DNA of 64,000 bases, from assembly GCF_018691265.1 (NCBI RefSeq), contig NW_024881303.1:9727777-9791776 (forward strand), written 5' to 3'. The position numbers and the translations under genes are program-made. This document shows positions 35,461-47,800 of this stretch, piece after piece. Source of the stretch: Tyto alba (taxonomy: Eukaryota; Chordata; Aves; Strigiformes; Tytonidae). The notes beneath the pieces are model-generated. The model did not search any database and had not been told where the DNA came from. It worked only from the letters and a program-made list of their open reading frames with translations. Numbering within the stretch: position 1 is the first letter of the stretch; each line of letters opens with the position of its first letter.

Positions 35461-36599
35461 AATTTTTTGCCTCCAGGGAATAAGAGGGAAATGATTGGAA
35501 ATGCAGGTGAGGACATATTGTTTACTTTAATAGTAGGGAGATGCTGCAATTACAGATATAGTTCGTTATAGAAGGCTCTGACCCAACACATGCTGGAAAA
35601 GCAGTCCTTGCCCACAGCACTTTTCAACCCATTCACATCCTAGGGCTTGCAAATGTGACTATCTGGTAACTAATTGCCCCCTGGCAGTGACAGCTTTCAG
35701 TCCCTCTTGCTCTATTAGGTTCCCATCAGCATCACTGGCTTAGTGTGATCTGAATTTGCCTGCTTCCTAATGTATGGACAGAGCTGGCATATTGTGAAGG
35801 GACTATCGCATAGGCGAGTCCCATGTTTTCCTATTTAATGGCTAAACAGAGGACAGCCCAGTCTCCTGGGCTGTCAGGCATCTAACAAATGCAATATTCA
35901 TTCTTTTATTAAGCAAAATGAATAAGGGAGAAAGCACAAAGCAAAAATCTGAGTGCTGAATGCTAATAGGACTGTTGCTGTTATGCAATTCTCTACAGAA
36001 TATCAAAGACAAATGATAATACTAGAAAGGCACATTATTATTTTATAGGCTTAGTCCCGAAGTGAGAGGAGGAGAGAAAAACACGCACAGCTGTTTTTCC
36101 CTTCTGTGGTCACTTTGATGTGCTTGCAGGACACATAATTTTGCAAGCTTGTGATAGATGCTCTTGACTCCTTAACCAAATTCACAGTAGTTTGATACAG
36201 GCTCCAAAGGAGGTAAAGGCCTGAGCTGTAGCCAGGCCAAGAACATCTCTAGGAAACCCACAAAGGAGCAGAGTGACACAGTGAGCACTGATGCGTCTGA
36301 GCTTGGATCACCAATCATGCGATTAACACATGAATAGCGTGTGTCTTTTCCAAGACTCATTTATCAAGGCACAAAAAATGTCATGGGTACAAGGAGCCTC
36401 ATGCATGCCTTTCCCACTGTATGCAACTTGACTACAAGCCAACCACTTTATACCATAAATATGATGGCCTGAGGGAGCCTGCTTTGAGCTCTCCCTGCTA
36501 GGCAGCCTGGCTGCGTGGTCGCGATCTCCCCTGGAGCTGGGACGCCCCTCAAGGTTGCTCTTCAAGGCAGAGACCTTTTACCAATGGCAGATCTTTGGT
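35461..36599. other. Unique non-coding DNA
   Basis: Nothing recognised. AT-rich sequence on both sides of short interrupted frames; no repeat tail, homopolymer longer than ten bases or CpG cluster was noticed. Confidence 0.5.
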
Positions 36600-36791
36600 A
36601 AGCAAATGCTATTGTGCATAACCTTGTAGTATGGTAACTTTGATTTGTATCTTGGTAGTTTTGAGTCATTGTTCAAATGATTATGCCATACAATAATTGA
36701 ATGAACCTTGCCATCAAACTTTAAGTCACGCTCTTACAACATCATATTAAAAAGCACTTTTGCGAATACTGTTGTCAGTGATTCTTTAAGT

Positions 36792-36802
36792 GATCTAGGT
36801 CA
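36792..36802 (+). promoter_or_regulatory. Possible ROR-type response element
   Basis: GATCTAGGTCA contains the nuclear-receptor half site AGGTCA preceded by an AT-rich flank, as in monomeric ROR/REV-ERB sites. It also lies in an imperfect palindrome AGTGATCTAGGTCACT. A single short motif occurs often by chance; it is listed because it falls in a segment with other promoter-like features. Confidence 0.25.
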
Positions 36803-36817
36803 CTCATCCATGACAGT

Positions 36818-36901
36818 GACAAACCGGCATAGTTTGCAGGATCCTTAATCAGGATTCGCGACAAATTGACATAGTCAGCAAGACACTAAATCAGGATTCA
36901 T
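36818..36901. repeat. 42-bp imperfect tandem duplication
   Basis: Two adjacent 42-bp units start GACAAACCGGCATAGT (36818) and GACAAATTGACATAGT (36860) and share AATCAGGATTC near their ends. They differ at about ten positions, so the duplication is not recent. The first unit retains CpGs (ACCGGC, TTCGCGAC) unusual for the local background. Confidence 0.85.
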
Positions 36902-37007
36902 GATGAAGTTCTGCATGTGCTCCCTGAGTTATGACTTGACTCGCAGGTAAACTCCAAAGCCTGCATTCACCAGACAGACTGTTTTACTCATAGATGTGCA
37001 TATTATG

Positions 37008-37015
37008 TATAAATA
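37008..37015 (+). promoter_or_regulatory. TATA-box-like TATAAATA
   Basis: TATAAATA lies about 107 bp downstream of the 42-bp duplication. A splice donor GGCTCAG/GTGAGTG lies at 37128, so a transcript starting about 30 bp after the TATA word would have a first exon of roughly 90 bp. The arrangement is promoter-like (host or LTR), but nothing proves activity. Confidence 0.3.
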
Positions 37016-37133
37016 CTATTTATATTGGTAAATTTTGGGGGCTGGTACTGAGCTAAGAAGGGAGCGGTCTGCAAGGCGGTTACTGCTGTGACTGTCAGTC
37101 AGGTGAACACAGCCAAGGTCGGCTCAGGTGAGT

Positions 37134-39644
37134 GCACCCAGACCCAGCTGGCAGGAGGGGGCAAGGTCACGAGCTGCCCAGAAAGGTGGGGAAACAAATC
37201 GGCTGTGAGCCCATGCTCAGCTGTGGGTGGTTGCAGCAAAGGGCTGGAGTTAGCTGAGATGTGTCATGAGGAGTTGGAGATCCCCTCCTGTTTCTGCTCT
37301 GTAAGAAATAGATTTACAGGGCTGATATGTATTTGAAAACTTTGGTTATCTGCTGACCTGTGGGGTTTTCACACACATACCCACATGCACAGAGAAAAAA
37401 TGCACACAGAATAAAAGCACACACATATGATATGCCAAGTGGGTACGTTTGGTAACAATTTTGATAGCAAAGATTTGAGCTAAATGGCTTTTAAATGGAA
37501 GGAGTTCAGCCTTGAGATCAGTTACAGCACAGTTACATGTGAACAGGGATATTTTTATTTGCATCCCTGGTACAATGTGGAAAATAACTACTACAAGTCT
37601 ATGCAGTCTGCCAAGCATGGCCTCCACTTGATGCACGTCAGAGGCTGCAGTGTGGGCACAGACCACCCCACAGAGAAGAGAAGCAGCTCTTCAGCCTGCT
37701 CTTCCTTTCCTAGTGGCTCCAGCCAGCTGCATGAATCCAGTCATCTTTTAATATCTTAAATTCAAAAAAATGAGAAAACAAGGCATGAATTTGAAGGAGA
37801 AGCTGGCTTGTTCTGTTCACTGCTTGTAAGATAAGGATATGGAGAAGGTCAGTGTAAGCCCAGCCAGGGTCCCTCTCACTGGAATTGGTGGTGTGGGCAG
37901 TGTTCCCTTTCCAGAGATGATACCAGGGACTTGCTGCTGAGCATGCAGGTGCATCTTGGGTGGAGAAAGCACTTGGTGATTAAGTTGTTCTGAGCATACC
38001 TTGGTCTCTGTGGTTATTGCCCTGATGTAACTCTCAGTTTCCTTATGAAAGGAATTAGTTAAGCAGCATTTTGATGGCAAAGGGTAGGAATCAGACACAA
38101 TAGGTGGGGAGTGCTTCTTGATCCCTTTTTTTCCTGTGCAGCAGCGAGCGTGTTGTGGCTCTATTCAGTATATCATCACCCTCTGCATTGCCTCAACACC
38201 AAAAAGGAATTTTAATACTAATATTCCAGGAAAGGCTATATTTACAGCAGAGAGCTTAAAAAATCCACAAACCCACTAGGAGACTGCCCTGGCAAACAGC
38301 TCCACCTCTCCAAGGCCAAGCTGCTGTCAGATGTAGGTAATGGGCAATGCCTTGTGCCGTTGTGTCCAGCCACATCACGCTGCCCCGTGGCCAGGGTAGC
38401 TGCTCTCCCCAGCCAGCTCTCCAGCTCGGCCAAGAGCTTGATGCTGAGGGAATGGCAGCGAGCGACCACAGATCACTCACAATAATTAACTCTGGGACCA
38501 CGCTTTTCTCTTGGCAATTGTTCACCAACACACTCAGTCACCACAGCTCAGGTGACAACTCTGCCATGTGTTAAGCTGCAGGAACCCACTTGTGTGTCTG
38601 AGATGCAGAGATACACTAATATTTCAAACATTTTGATCTATTACTTATCCTCCAGCTAAACAAAAAGGTCTTTTTTACCTACTTTTAATTTCTTTTCCAT
38701 GCTGCTGAGAGCAGTCGACATCTGCTGCGGTGATGAATGACCTTGCACAAGCCTGTGTAAAAGCCAAGGGTTCTTGGCAATCCAATTCATCGGCGCCTGT
38801 TCTGCTTTGTGCAGCAGGAGCTGTGGGTGCTCTGTGACGGTTCCTCATTGATCATTGTGGATACTGGAAAAAAACACTACTTCCCATTGGATTCAGTCAG
38901 GAGCTGCCATGTATGTTCTTTGCCGAGTGTGAGACTGAGCCTGAAGCAGCAAAGCTTGTACTCTGCTATGAGTCTCCTCCATTTGTTTCACATTTCCTGC
39001 TCCTGATAACACACCCAAGGCTACGATCTATCAAGGTCATTGCCCACTTTCCTCCTGGGAAGCAGATCCTGATCTGTCAGTGTGACAGGAGAGGCAACGG
39101 CTGCATGAAGACCTGTATGAAACAGCAGCCCACAGAGACTAAAGATCTTGTTGCTCTTAGAAAAAAGATGCATCTTCTCCCCACCTAACAGAGGCACAAA
39201 GAGGGGGGGTTAGTGGGAAGCTCACAAATCTGTGTGTCCCATCAGCCAGTTTAGAGCTGGTTGGTTGATTTCTAAATTCTAATGAAACTGCGAGAGAGGA
39301 AAGGCTTCCAGCTTTCATCAGGGGAAATATTTTTACAGCCACCAATGATCAACACACACTTAGCTCTGTCAGTTATAGAGAGGAAGTGAAGTCTTGGGGT
39401 TCAGATGTGTGCCTGGGATGCCAGAGCTTTGCAGATTTTTAATGCTTGAAGTGATCTCCCTAGTTGCCCCATCTAATTTCCCACGTGGCAGAGACCGAAG
39501 GAGCTCCCTCAGTCCCCCTTCAGCAAGTCTGTGGCTTTGGTTACATTAACAGCTTATTTTCCAGAAAGATATCTTTCTTGAAATGACTGGAATGTAGGGC
39601 TGTGTTTGCTCCCAGCACTGGCACGGCTGATTGATGCCTTTCAG
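37134..39644. other. Unique non-coding DNA
   Basis: No recognised gene or repeat apart from a short exon-like segment at 38000-38041 on the minus strand. Overlapping frames on both strands near 38240-38570 carry no domain. Confidence 0.5.
38000..38041 (-). other. Possible 42-bp microexon
   Basis: On the minus strand a pyrimidine-rich acceptor (TAATTCCTTTCATAAG) and a donor ACCAAG/GTATGC frame exactly 14 codons in phase 0 at both ends, reading ETESYIRAITTETK. The surrounding frame (38098-37817) is open too, so the open state alone says little. No protein is recognised and no partner exon is proven. Confidence 0.2.
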
Positions 39645-39745
39645 CCAGGTCTGAACTGTGGGACTCAGGAGCGCTGAGGATGGTGCAATGTGAAATAATG
39701 TCGGTGCCTCCCTTTTCCCTGTGTTAAGTGGGGATAATGGCCGGC
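39645..39745 (+). repeat. MIR/CORE-SINE-like relic
   Basis: GGTCTGAACTGTGGGACTCA at the left and GTGCCTCCCTTTTCCCTGTG plus TTAAGTGGGGATAATGG at the right correspond in order to the MIR words gactggactgggagtcagg and gcctcagtttccccatctgtaaaatggggataatgg. The middle is unaligned by eye. Confidence 0.45.
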
Positions 39746-41387
39746 TGTTTCCTCAGCTGTTCCTTCCCCAGTGCACTCAGACTCCGGACATTTCCATGCA
39801 TGGGTCTGCTCCAGCACCTTTACATGTGTGGAGGCCCTTCGTTCCTCCCGTGGTGCTGCTGCAGCTTCTCCCCAGCTGCTGAACAGCAACATCCTACCAG
39901 GGCTGCACCACTGCAGATCTCAAGCCATGGTGCTGGGGAGCTGCTCTCACCTGTGGATAAATGCTTTGCTGAGAAGATAGGGATGGACCTCATGACTCAG
40001 AGACTTCAAACCTTCTCATTTCCAGGAGCCCCATCCCATCCCCTTTCTCACACAGTAAATGTGCCTCAGGGGTGTCTTGCTCTTCTGCTCCCCTATATTC
40101 TATACAATGACTACTAAAGCTTTGTTTGTGACAACAAATCATTGCCCAGTTATGAGAAGGTCCAAAATTATTTGCACGGGTTGCTTAATAGAGGTCACAG
40201 AGATCAAGGGAAGAAGATGGGCAAGAGTGGGTAAGAGCCCTTTTCACCACCATCCTCCACACCTAGCTACACCGGTAGAATGGTTCGCAGCATTGGCCCA
40301 GAAATCTTCTCCATCATTAATCAGTGCTGGAGCACTATAAGTTATTGAAGGTTTCTGCTCAGACAGACATTTGATTAGAATTTCGCTCATATGATTGCAA
40401 ACTCCCACCCTTCACATCCTTCCAGTTCCCTTCCCTGGCTGCAGAGTTCAGTCAGGGCTGCCTTTGCCGCATTTAATCAGGCTAGGCATATTAACTACAA
40501 ATTCCTGCAATGACTTAAACACTTAGGTCTCATATACGTGCCCATAACTGATGATTAATAATTTTTTTTACTTGGAAATTTATCAAGAGGATTGAATAAT
40601 TGTTCAGCTCCCCACTCAGGATGGCATTGGAATGAATTATATTAATTTCCAAAGTTTTGATAGTGATCTGAAACATCCCCATCAGTGTTGTATAGGGATG
40701 TCTTACAAACAATTAATAACATTTACTGTAAATGTCAGTGTGAGGTACAACAGTATGATAACTTCATTTTAATTAAGAAAAACTGAACCTTGATATTTTC
40801 AGTCCCAGGCCAGCAATTCAGCTTGCTATTTTTACTGTGCTTTCTGCACAGCCTTCACCACAGTCATGGAGCAGAGGGGAGGCAGTGTTAATTTCTGGGT
40901 TGCTGTCCCTTTTACACACTGGTGACACCTTTTTCATCGCCCACCAGGCATACGTTTCAAAAAATAAATGTTTTGATGGAGGTGCAAAGGGTCTACTCCT
41001 CCGAAATGTGACAGTGTTCATGTTGGGCATTAAATCATTTGACATCAAAGATGCACACGCAGTTGCATTAAGGGAGGGAAGAGAGGTGGGGATCAGAATA
41101 GACTAAACTTGCAAAGTCACTAGTCAGGTAAGGTGTCTCAATTTCAGAAGGTCCTTCATGAAATACCTCCAGGGCCTCATTTATAGAGGACAAGTGCTTA
41201 GACCTCTCTGACAGACGTGCTGCCATAGCATGGTTCAGGTTGGGTGGCTGGCTATGGAAAGTGCAGCCCTGCACCAGACTGCCAGACTGGCTTGTAGCAT
41301 TGCCAATAACTGAATCAAAGTTTGGCCAATGGCTCCTAGAATAATAAAACCTGAATTTTGACAAGGTATTTATATACCAATAGCAGG

Positions 41388-41420
<33 letters not shown>

Positions 41421-43484
41421 ATTCAGAGCATAATAAAGGCTGGGACTGTCCTCAATCCCTGGAATAGTTTTTTCCCAGAGCTAACTTTGTAGCAGAATGA
41501 TATAGAACTGTGTACAGAGCTTCTCCAGGGGAAAATAAAAACAGTCTTATTACAGTACTGATAAAAATGTCTGTTTCTATGTACACAGATCTTAGAAACT
41601 CTTCTAGTACAAAATTAGGTCTGCTTTTGTGTCATCAGTTACAACACTCAGCTCTGACAGTTGGCAAATAACTGACCTGTATCTGTACAGCCTGCTTCTG
41701 TAATTATATTTAAGAGACTAAAATGGTGGCCTTAGAGGCAGAATTTTTGAGAATATTTTAAGAATCATACTGGCTAATCCAGATATCCATCATTATAATT
41801 CCATAAACAGTGTGGGGTGTCATGCCAGAAAGAGTCTCTAATTTCCATACCAGCCCTACAGCAGTAGGGAAGATACTAAATATTCCTCTCTCTCTCTTCA
41901 CTCATTGCCCTCTGATAATATTTTTAAACTATAGTCCTGCAAATATGTCGAACTCTGAGTTTTGTCAGGACAGCTGTTAATCATATAGCAATGATGCCTT
42001 TCTTGATGGATGTTTCTGTTATTACAATTGAAGTTTTGTCTCTTGAAATTAAGAAACAGTAATTAAAGTATTTAGCGCCATGGGCTGATAGAATTGTTTT
42101 GACACAGGTTCTTAAAAAAAACCTAAGTACTCCATCTTCCTTCCTGGCACTGTCTTATACAGGGACTTCAGAAAATAATTGAGAATTGTAAGTCATCTGG
42201 GGGTATGGCTTGATTGTGTTTGAGGTGACTTTTAAGGGTAAAAAAACATCTGGCACCTTTTAAAAAGTGATGTTTGTGAAGAAAATAGAGAAGAAAGAGA
42301 ATATTGACAAGATGTGGTAAACAAGCTACCATCATAAAGGCAGAAAATGTACAATGGAAGATTTTTGTTTGTCAATATCATGAAATAATCAGTATCTCTA
42401 AGAAAATCTGTTAGAAGTAGACTAATGGGATAACTATAAAGGGGCAAGTTGGAGATAATCCTTCAGTTTCTGGTCTGTTGTGGATTCCCTTCATGGTCAT
42501 GACAAACAACATAATTCTGCCCTACTTTTTCCTTTGTAAAAGAGACTAGTATTGAGATTCTGCAGGGCTTAACCCCTTCCTATGTGTATAGGTGTGCATA
42601 TATATAGGCACAGTATTTTGGGACAGCTCAGAAGTGGACAAACCAGAAGAAAAAGTAGGGCTGCTTGATGTATGCAATGCAGGCTATCATAGCAAGCGAA
42701 CACTTCTGAAGAATAAGGAAACTCTTCCTCTCTGGATCCAGTTTGTTTCTTCCTCTCTAAAAATGTCAGAAATGGAGCTGCTAAAGTGTAGCAGACTTAC
42801 CTGGAGGCACTGCTGAATGAAACCTCCTGGGAGATCCTTATGTATCTGGGTCTTTGCTGTTTTTCTATGACATTTGGCAAAAGGAAGCTGGGAGTGGGAC
42901 AGGCTGGGCTATCACCTCCCATGGGAAAAGGAGTAACCCGAGGGTGGAGGAAGCAATAAGCAGCAGAACATTGCAGGAACGCTTATTGCTCAGTAAGTCC
43001 AAGGTGTCACCTTCACAGTGCAAGATACTAAACTGTCTTAATTTGCCCTGGAGAAACATTTAGGAAGTGGAACATTTAATTGTCCCATTCCTTCAAAAAG
43101 TCTGGGCTATTTAAGAACAGTCTTGATGAAAGGGTCCATGATCCAGAAAATCATCTTCTTTCAGGATACTTGTCCTAAGTGTACATCTAAGTGCTCTTCT
43201 CAAAGCTGGTGCTGCCAGATCAGAAACAGCAAGAAAGAAGAGAGCAAATGGTTTTGAGCATGCAGCAGAATCAAAGAAATAATCAGCATGGCCCTGTGTT
43301 AGAGATAGCATTGGAGATGGGGGATGGCAAAACGATAGCCCTGGAAGTATCAGGCTCTGGGTCTTGTGAGCCTAAGAGGAGGTGATAGAGATGTATAAAG
43401 ATACAACTGGGGTGTTATATACGTGCTACATGGAGGATCTGTCATTTCAGGAGAAGCTGTCAGGCTGAAAGCTTTGGATGGGGC
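39746..43484. other. Unique non-coding DNA
   Basis: No gene recognised. It includes an A31 tract at 41388, AT-rich DNA at 41700-42600 and a CAG/GTAAGT minus-strand donor at 42795-42801 discussed as a finding. Confidence 0.5.
41388..41418 (+). repeat. A31 homopolymer, possible poly-A tail
   Basis: The longest homopolymer in the window, 31 A residues. An AATAAA word lies at 41343-41348, about 40 bp upstream, and AATTCAG occurs both just after the tract (41420-41426) and at 40815-40821. This could be a retrocopy tail with short target duplication, but the sequence in between is not recognised and the signal-to-tail distance is long. Confidence 0.9.
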
Positions 43485-43503
43485 TTTTTTTTTTTTTTTT
43501 TTT
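43485..43503 (+). repeat. T19 homopolymer
   Basis: Nineteen T residues followed by CAGCTCAGAGC. The T tract plus CAG also mimics a splice acceptor on the plus strand. The plus frame through it (43478-43789) begins with a run of phenylalanines, a chance frame. Confidence 0.95.
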
Positions 43504-44819
43504 CAGCTCAGAGCTTGTGGATATAATTATGACAATTTTCGTAAAAGTCAAGTCCCTTGTAAAATTTAATGGGGCTTGGCGGGAGGGTTTGGGAGTGCTA
43601 GGTGTGTCAGAACAGCGGAGCAGAGCTGGAGCACAGGAAAGCCGGCGCTGCCCGGCAGGAGGTCTCCACCCAGAGCTCAGCCAGCAGCGCTCCGTTCCTG
43701 AAGCAACATGTGGGCTTTCCAATGAAAGATGTCTAATTCTCAGCATTTCTGAGCAACCACCTTTAGAGCCAGATCCCACTAAATGCTGACAGCTCTGGAA
43801 ACCTATACAGCTCTGGAAAAAGGAGCACACACTTCTGCAAATCCCACCGCTACTGGGGTTTTAGGAGCCTCTTGGGCTGAGTGCTCAACTCAGTCCTGTC
43901 AGAAGTCAACATGAGCCCTTGTCACCTGCCAAAAGTGGGTCTCATTCCCCTGTGGGTTTCCTGCCACTGCCACAGGTTTTGACAGCTGGAAGAGGTGAGT
44001 AGAGAGAGTCTCATCAGGCTTCCTCTCTGCCATGCTGCTGGACGGTGCTCCGCACTTGTCAGGAGTAGCTCTGTTATCAAGAGAAAGTGGTGACTGAGTC
44101 TAAACCACACTGTCCCCTGTGGGGAAAGAGCCAGGCTTGAGATGTTAAGGGATTTGATGCCCTCATAAGATTCCTCTTCTTGCCTAGTATCAAGTAAATC
44201 AAATATATCTTCTAAATTGTTGAGGGGTGAAAGATTGTTTGTTTGTCTTTACTGGGCTGCAAGTTTTCTGGTAGCAGTGGAAAGAGGAGTCAGAAAAAAA
44301 GGAGTTTGGTCAAGTTTGGGGTAAATGATTACAGTACAAGCTCCTACCGTCTTAAGTCATTCACAGCCATAAGTGGACTAAACCATGCAAGTGACCATTG
44401 TGTTTTTAATATGACCATAATTGAAGCAGTAGGCAGTTGTACACACTGGGTGTTCACTTGGAACACTTCTACATAAGTACCTCAACACAAAATTAAGGCC
44501 TAGCTCTGGGCCCCCACGAGAGAAAATTCTGGCTTGTACTCTGCCTACATACACTCAAATCAATGCATAATGCAGCAAATTTCTTCCCCTCTCTGCCTGT
44601 CCCTTTCTTTTTCTCACACACACATGCACGCACGCAGCTGAACTCCCACACAAGTTCTGCAGGGAAATTACAGCCTGCTCATGTCACTCCCTTCTTTGTC
44701 ACTGAAATAATGCCATAGGTCTGGAAAGTACTCTCTCTGTGCAGTACCAAACTTTTTCCAGCTCAGGAAGATCTTACTTTGATCATACATAAATTAGAGT
44801 TTTCTATGTAAATCAACAA

Positions 44820-44843
44820 TTTTTTTTCTTTTTTTTTTTTTTT
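44820..44843 (+). repeat. Interrupted T tract
   Basis: Twenty-four bases consisting of T residues with a single internal C, followed by CTTCCC. Simple sequence only. Confidence 0.9.
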
Positions 44844-47800
44844 CTTCCCAAAACTGAATTGCAGCGACACTAGTCATCAATTGTAGCTTTTGTGTTGGCA
44901 AATCTTTGGGAACTAGTCATGAAGAACCAAACTTTCTGTTGTCAGGTCACATTAACTCCAGGATTTCTCACAGGCAAATTGTGTCTTGAATGCTCAACAT
45001 GATTCACAAAAAAAAGGCCTTTCTGCATGTAAAGCATCAGCTCCCATTAGGCAGAAGAAATAAACTGCTGCATGCAAAAGATGGGAGCACGTGTCTTATG
45101 AATAATTAGAACGACTTTAGAAATATCACCTCAGAGCATGGCAAACAGCAATAACACACTCAGAGTAATGTCTCTGATCCTCCAAGACCAAGTGCCAGTG
45201 GCCTCCTCTTGGTGTTGAAAAGGGGGCAGAGCTCATGGCTGGTTATCAGTGGTGGTGAAAAGGATATTTAATGCTATGAATCTGCAGGGAACCCCAGTGA
45301 TGGAGGTGAGCAAGGGGCAAGACCGAGTGTTGGCCTCAATGCTCAGCAGGAGCCAGGGCAGGTGGCTGCCAAGGGACAGTGGTGGAAAGGTCAGAGGTAG
45401 GTAGGAGTGTGGGAGGTATGCAGAGATGGGCTTGAAGAAAATTTTATCATTATAAACCAGAGATGGCTAAATTTAAAGACACTGAGGGTTGTGACTATAA
45501 TATGTCCAGCAGCACAGAGCAATGGCTTTAAAAAAATGCTTTGTTCAGTATTTCATGAGGAACTTTGTGGTAAATACTCCTACTCCATTCCCGTTCTCTT
45601 TGTGTTGTGGCAGTGATGAGGAAAGTTACAGCCCAGCACATCCTTCCACCCGAATAAAATACATTCCTGTAGGACTTTGAGTTTGCTAATTGTCTGCAGC
45701 CTCAATCATAAACCTGCAAAAAATCAACATGTCCTACTACCAGCAGAGTTCCAGTACTTTCTGCCATTATACTGCAAAATGGAAAACTTTGTTGTCTCTC
45801 CCTTCCACGCCGGGTGTCAGGTACTGTCCTGCTAGACGTGTGCAGTATGGAAAATTATACTGCCACAGATGATAAGGAAGCAGTCATGATTCAAACCCAA
45901 ATTAGGAGGTCTTGACCTTTAGACAGAGTTAATGGAAACTCTAGGAAACATTCTGTGGGGTGTTTTTTGCCCTTCACAAGTCATATATCCCCAGTGGTTT
46001 CTTGATCTCTGAATTTATTGTGTCTTCTCTATATCAAAGGGATTCTGAGTGTTAATGATTCTTTACTTATTTCAGACCCCAGGAAGGTATTTCTTTCATC
46101 GGCTCTGTGCCCACTGAACATTTGATTGGGTGTCTTATGGTTACTCAGCCGGGCTTGAGCAACTGAAAAAGTACACCAACATTCCCAGGTAAACCATGTC
46201 ACCGTTGACTTGTAAACCTCAGATACTTTATTTGTCCAACAACACAGGGGAAACTCGTGAAGCACATGATTTTGGACATGGAAAGTATCTGACTTGTCTA
46301 TTTTTATTCACATAAAAATGCAGCATAGTTTTTCCAACTTTTCCTCCAGGACATTTGGGAACACTCCACCAGAACTCCACCAGAAAGCAAAACTATAACC
46401 ACAAAGAGATGTCAGCAGCACTGCCAAGTCCCCGTGGAAGGTATTTCTTTGGCCTTGCAGGTCAGAAAATGACAGTATTCAAACATTTGTGTGCAGATGA
46501 AGAATGAGAATCAGTTAGTATAGTTCAGACTCACTGCAGCCAAATTAAGTAGAAAATGAAATATTTTAAGAAGCATCCTATGGTAAGTGAATTTGAATTA
46601 GCTGCAAACATGGATGATTTTCTTCCAATTGCCAGACCACACAGAATAGTTGCTTGGATTTAATTCCCTCTTCATATCACATGTGTCTTTCCTTTATTTT
46701 CTGGCATAGATAGATGTGTGATTAAACTATCATTTTTGATATCCCAAAAAGCTGAGGAAAGGAGATTACACTATAAATCATAAAAATCCTCCTTTACACT
46801 TGTTTGTGAGTTTTAGACAGCTTTAAAATTTTTCTCTTGTGATTACAGCAAATTGTAATAGAAATAAAACATAAAATGTTATAGGTATTTTTTTAGAGCC
46901 CTGGATTTATGAGATCAGTTTATAGGCATAATTTTACAAAAAATGCAAAGTCATTTAGGGCTTTTAACTTGCTATGAAAGCGTTAGATTAAAATACCACT
47001 TAAATTTGTTATTTCTTTGTGCTAAGAGAAGTGAAAAGATGGCATCCCACTGAGCTGGACACTGTCATTTTTCATTTTGCTTTTTTGGGGCAGGATATCC
47101 CCAAATTCAGCCTCCACTGGTATGTCTGCTACAGCTACCCCCAGAATTATATCCTGCATGTCAAAATCCAAGACCACCGGCAGCACTGGGAGCCCTTGGG
47201 TGTCAGTGGTTGTTGAATTACAGCTCTGGAGATCTGGGGATACCCTTGATGTCGGAGACCTGTGTGCATAGTGGTGGTGCCCGCAGCTCCACGACACCTC
47301 TCCCTCTGCACATGTGCTCTGTGTCCACTGGCTGCACTGGGGCCGTGATTTCAGTGAATGAATGTCACGTGGAGAGAGACTTTGCTGTCTGATCCTCTGG
47401 GGCTCACAGGATCAGACTGAACGTCTGTGCTCTCAGGCCATGGTCCAAAAGGAAAGACTCGCCCTGAGTTGAGTAGGATTTGAACTGAGTCCTGGACTGG
47501 CTTAGGACAGATCAGCAAATAGACACAGGGTAAATACAAACCAGGTGAATGGGACCTGACACATACATGAGTCGCTTCGTCTGCTGCTGAATTAGAGGCA
47601 CAGAAAGAATCCCCGAAATCTCAGCTGTGCCTGATTAGTTTTACAGGGTGAAGCGGTACACCCTTCTCGCCTTGCAGGACTAGTGCAGAGTAGCGGTCAG
47701 GTGTGTTTGCTCCCAGGTTTCTCACAGTCCACATCCAAACTGCAAGGCAGGTGGGTGCACAGTCTCCAGATGGGACCCTGGTGGGAGCACCCACAGATGC

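Noticed and set aside
34875..35549. 224-codon minus-strand open frame
   Set aside because: It lies in the CpG-rich block where stops are rare. It has no domain, no coherent composition and no supporting splice or promoter structure on that strand.
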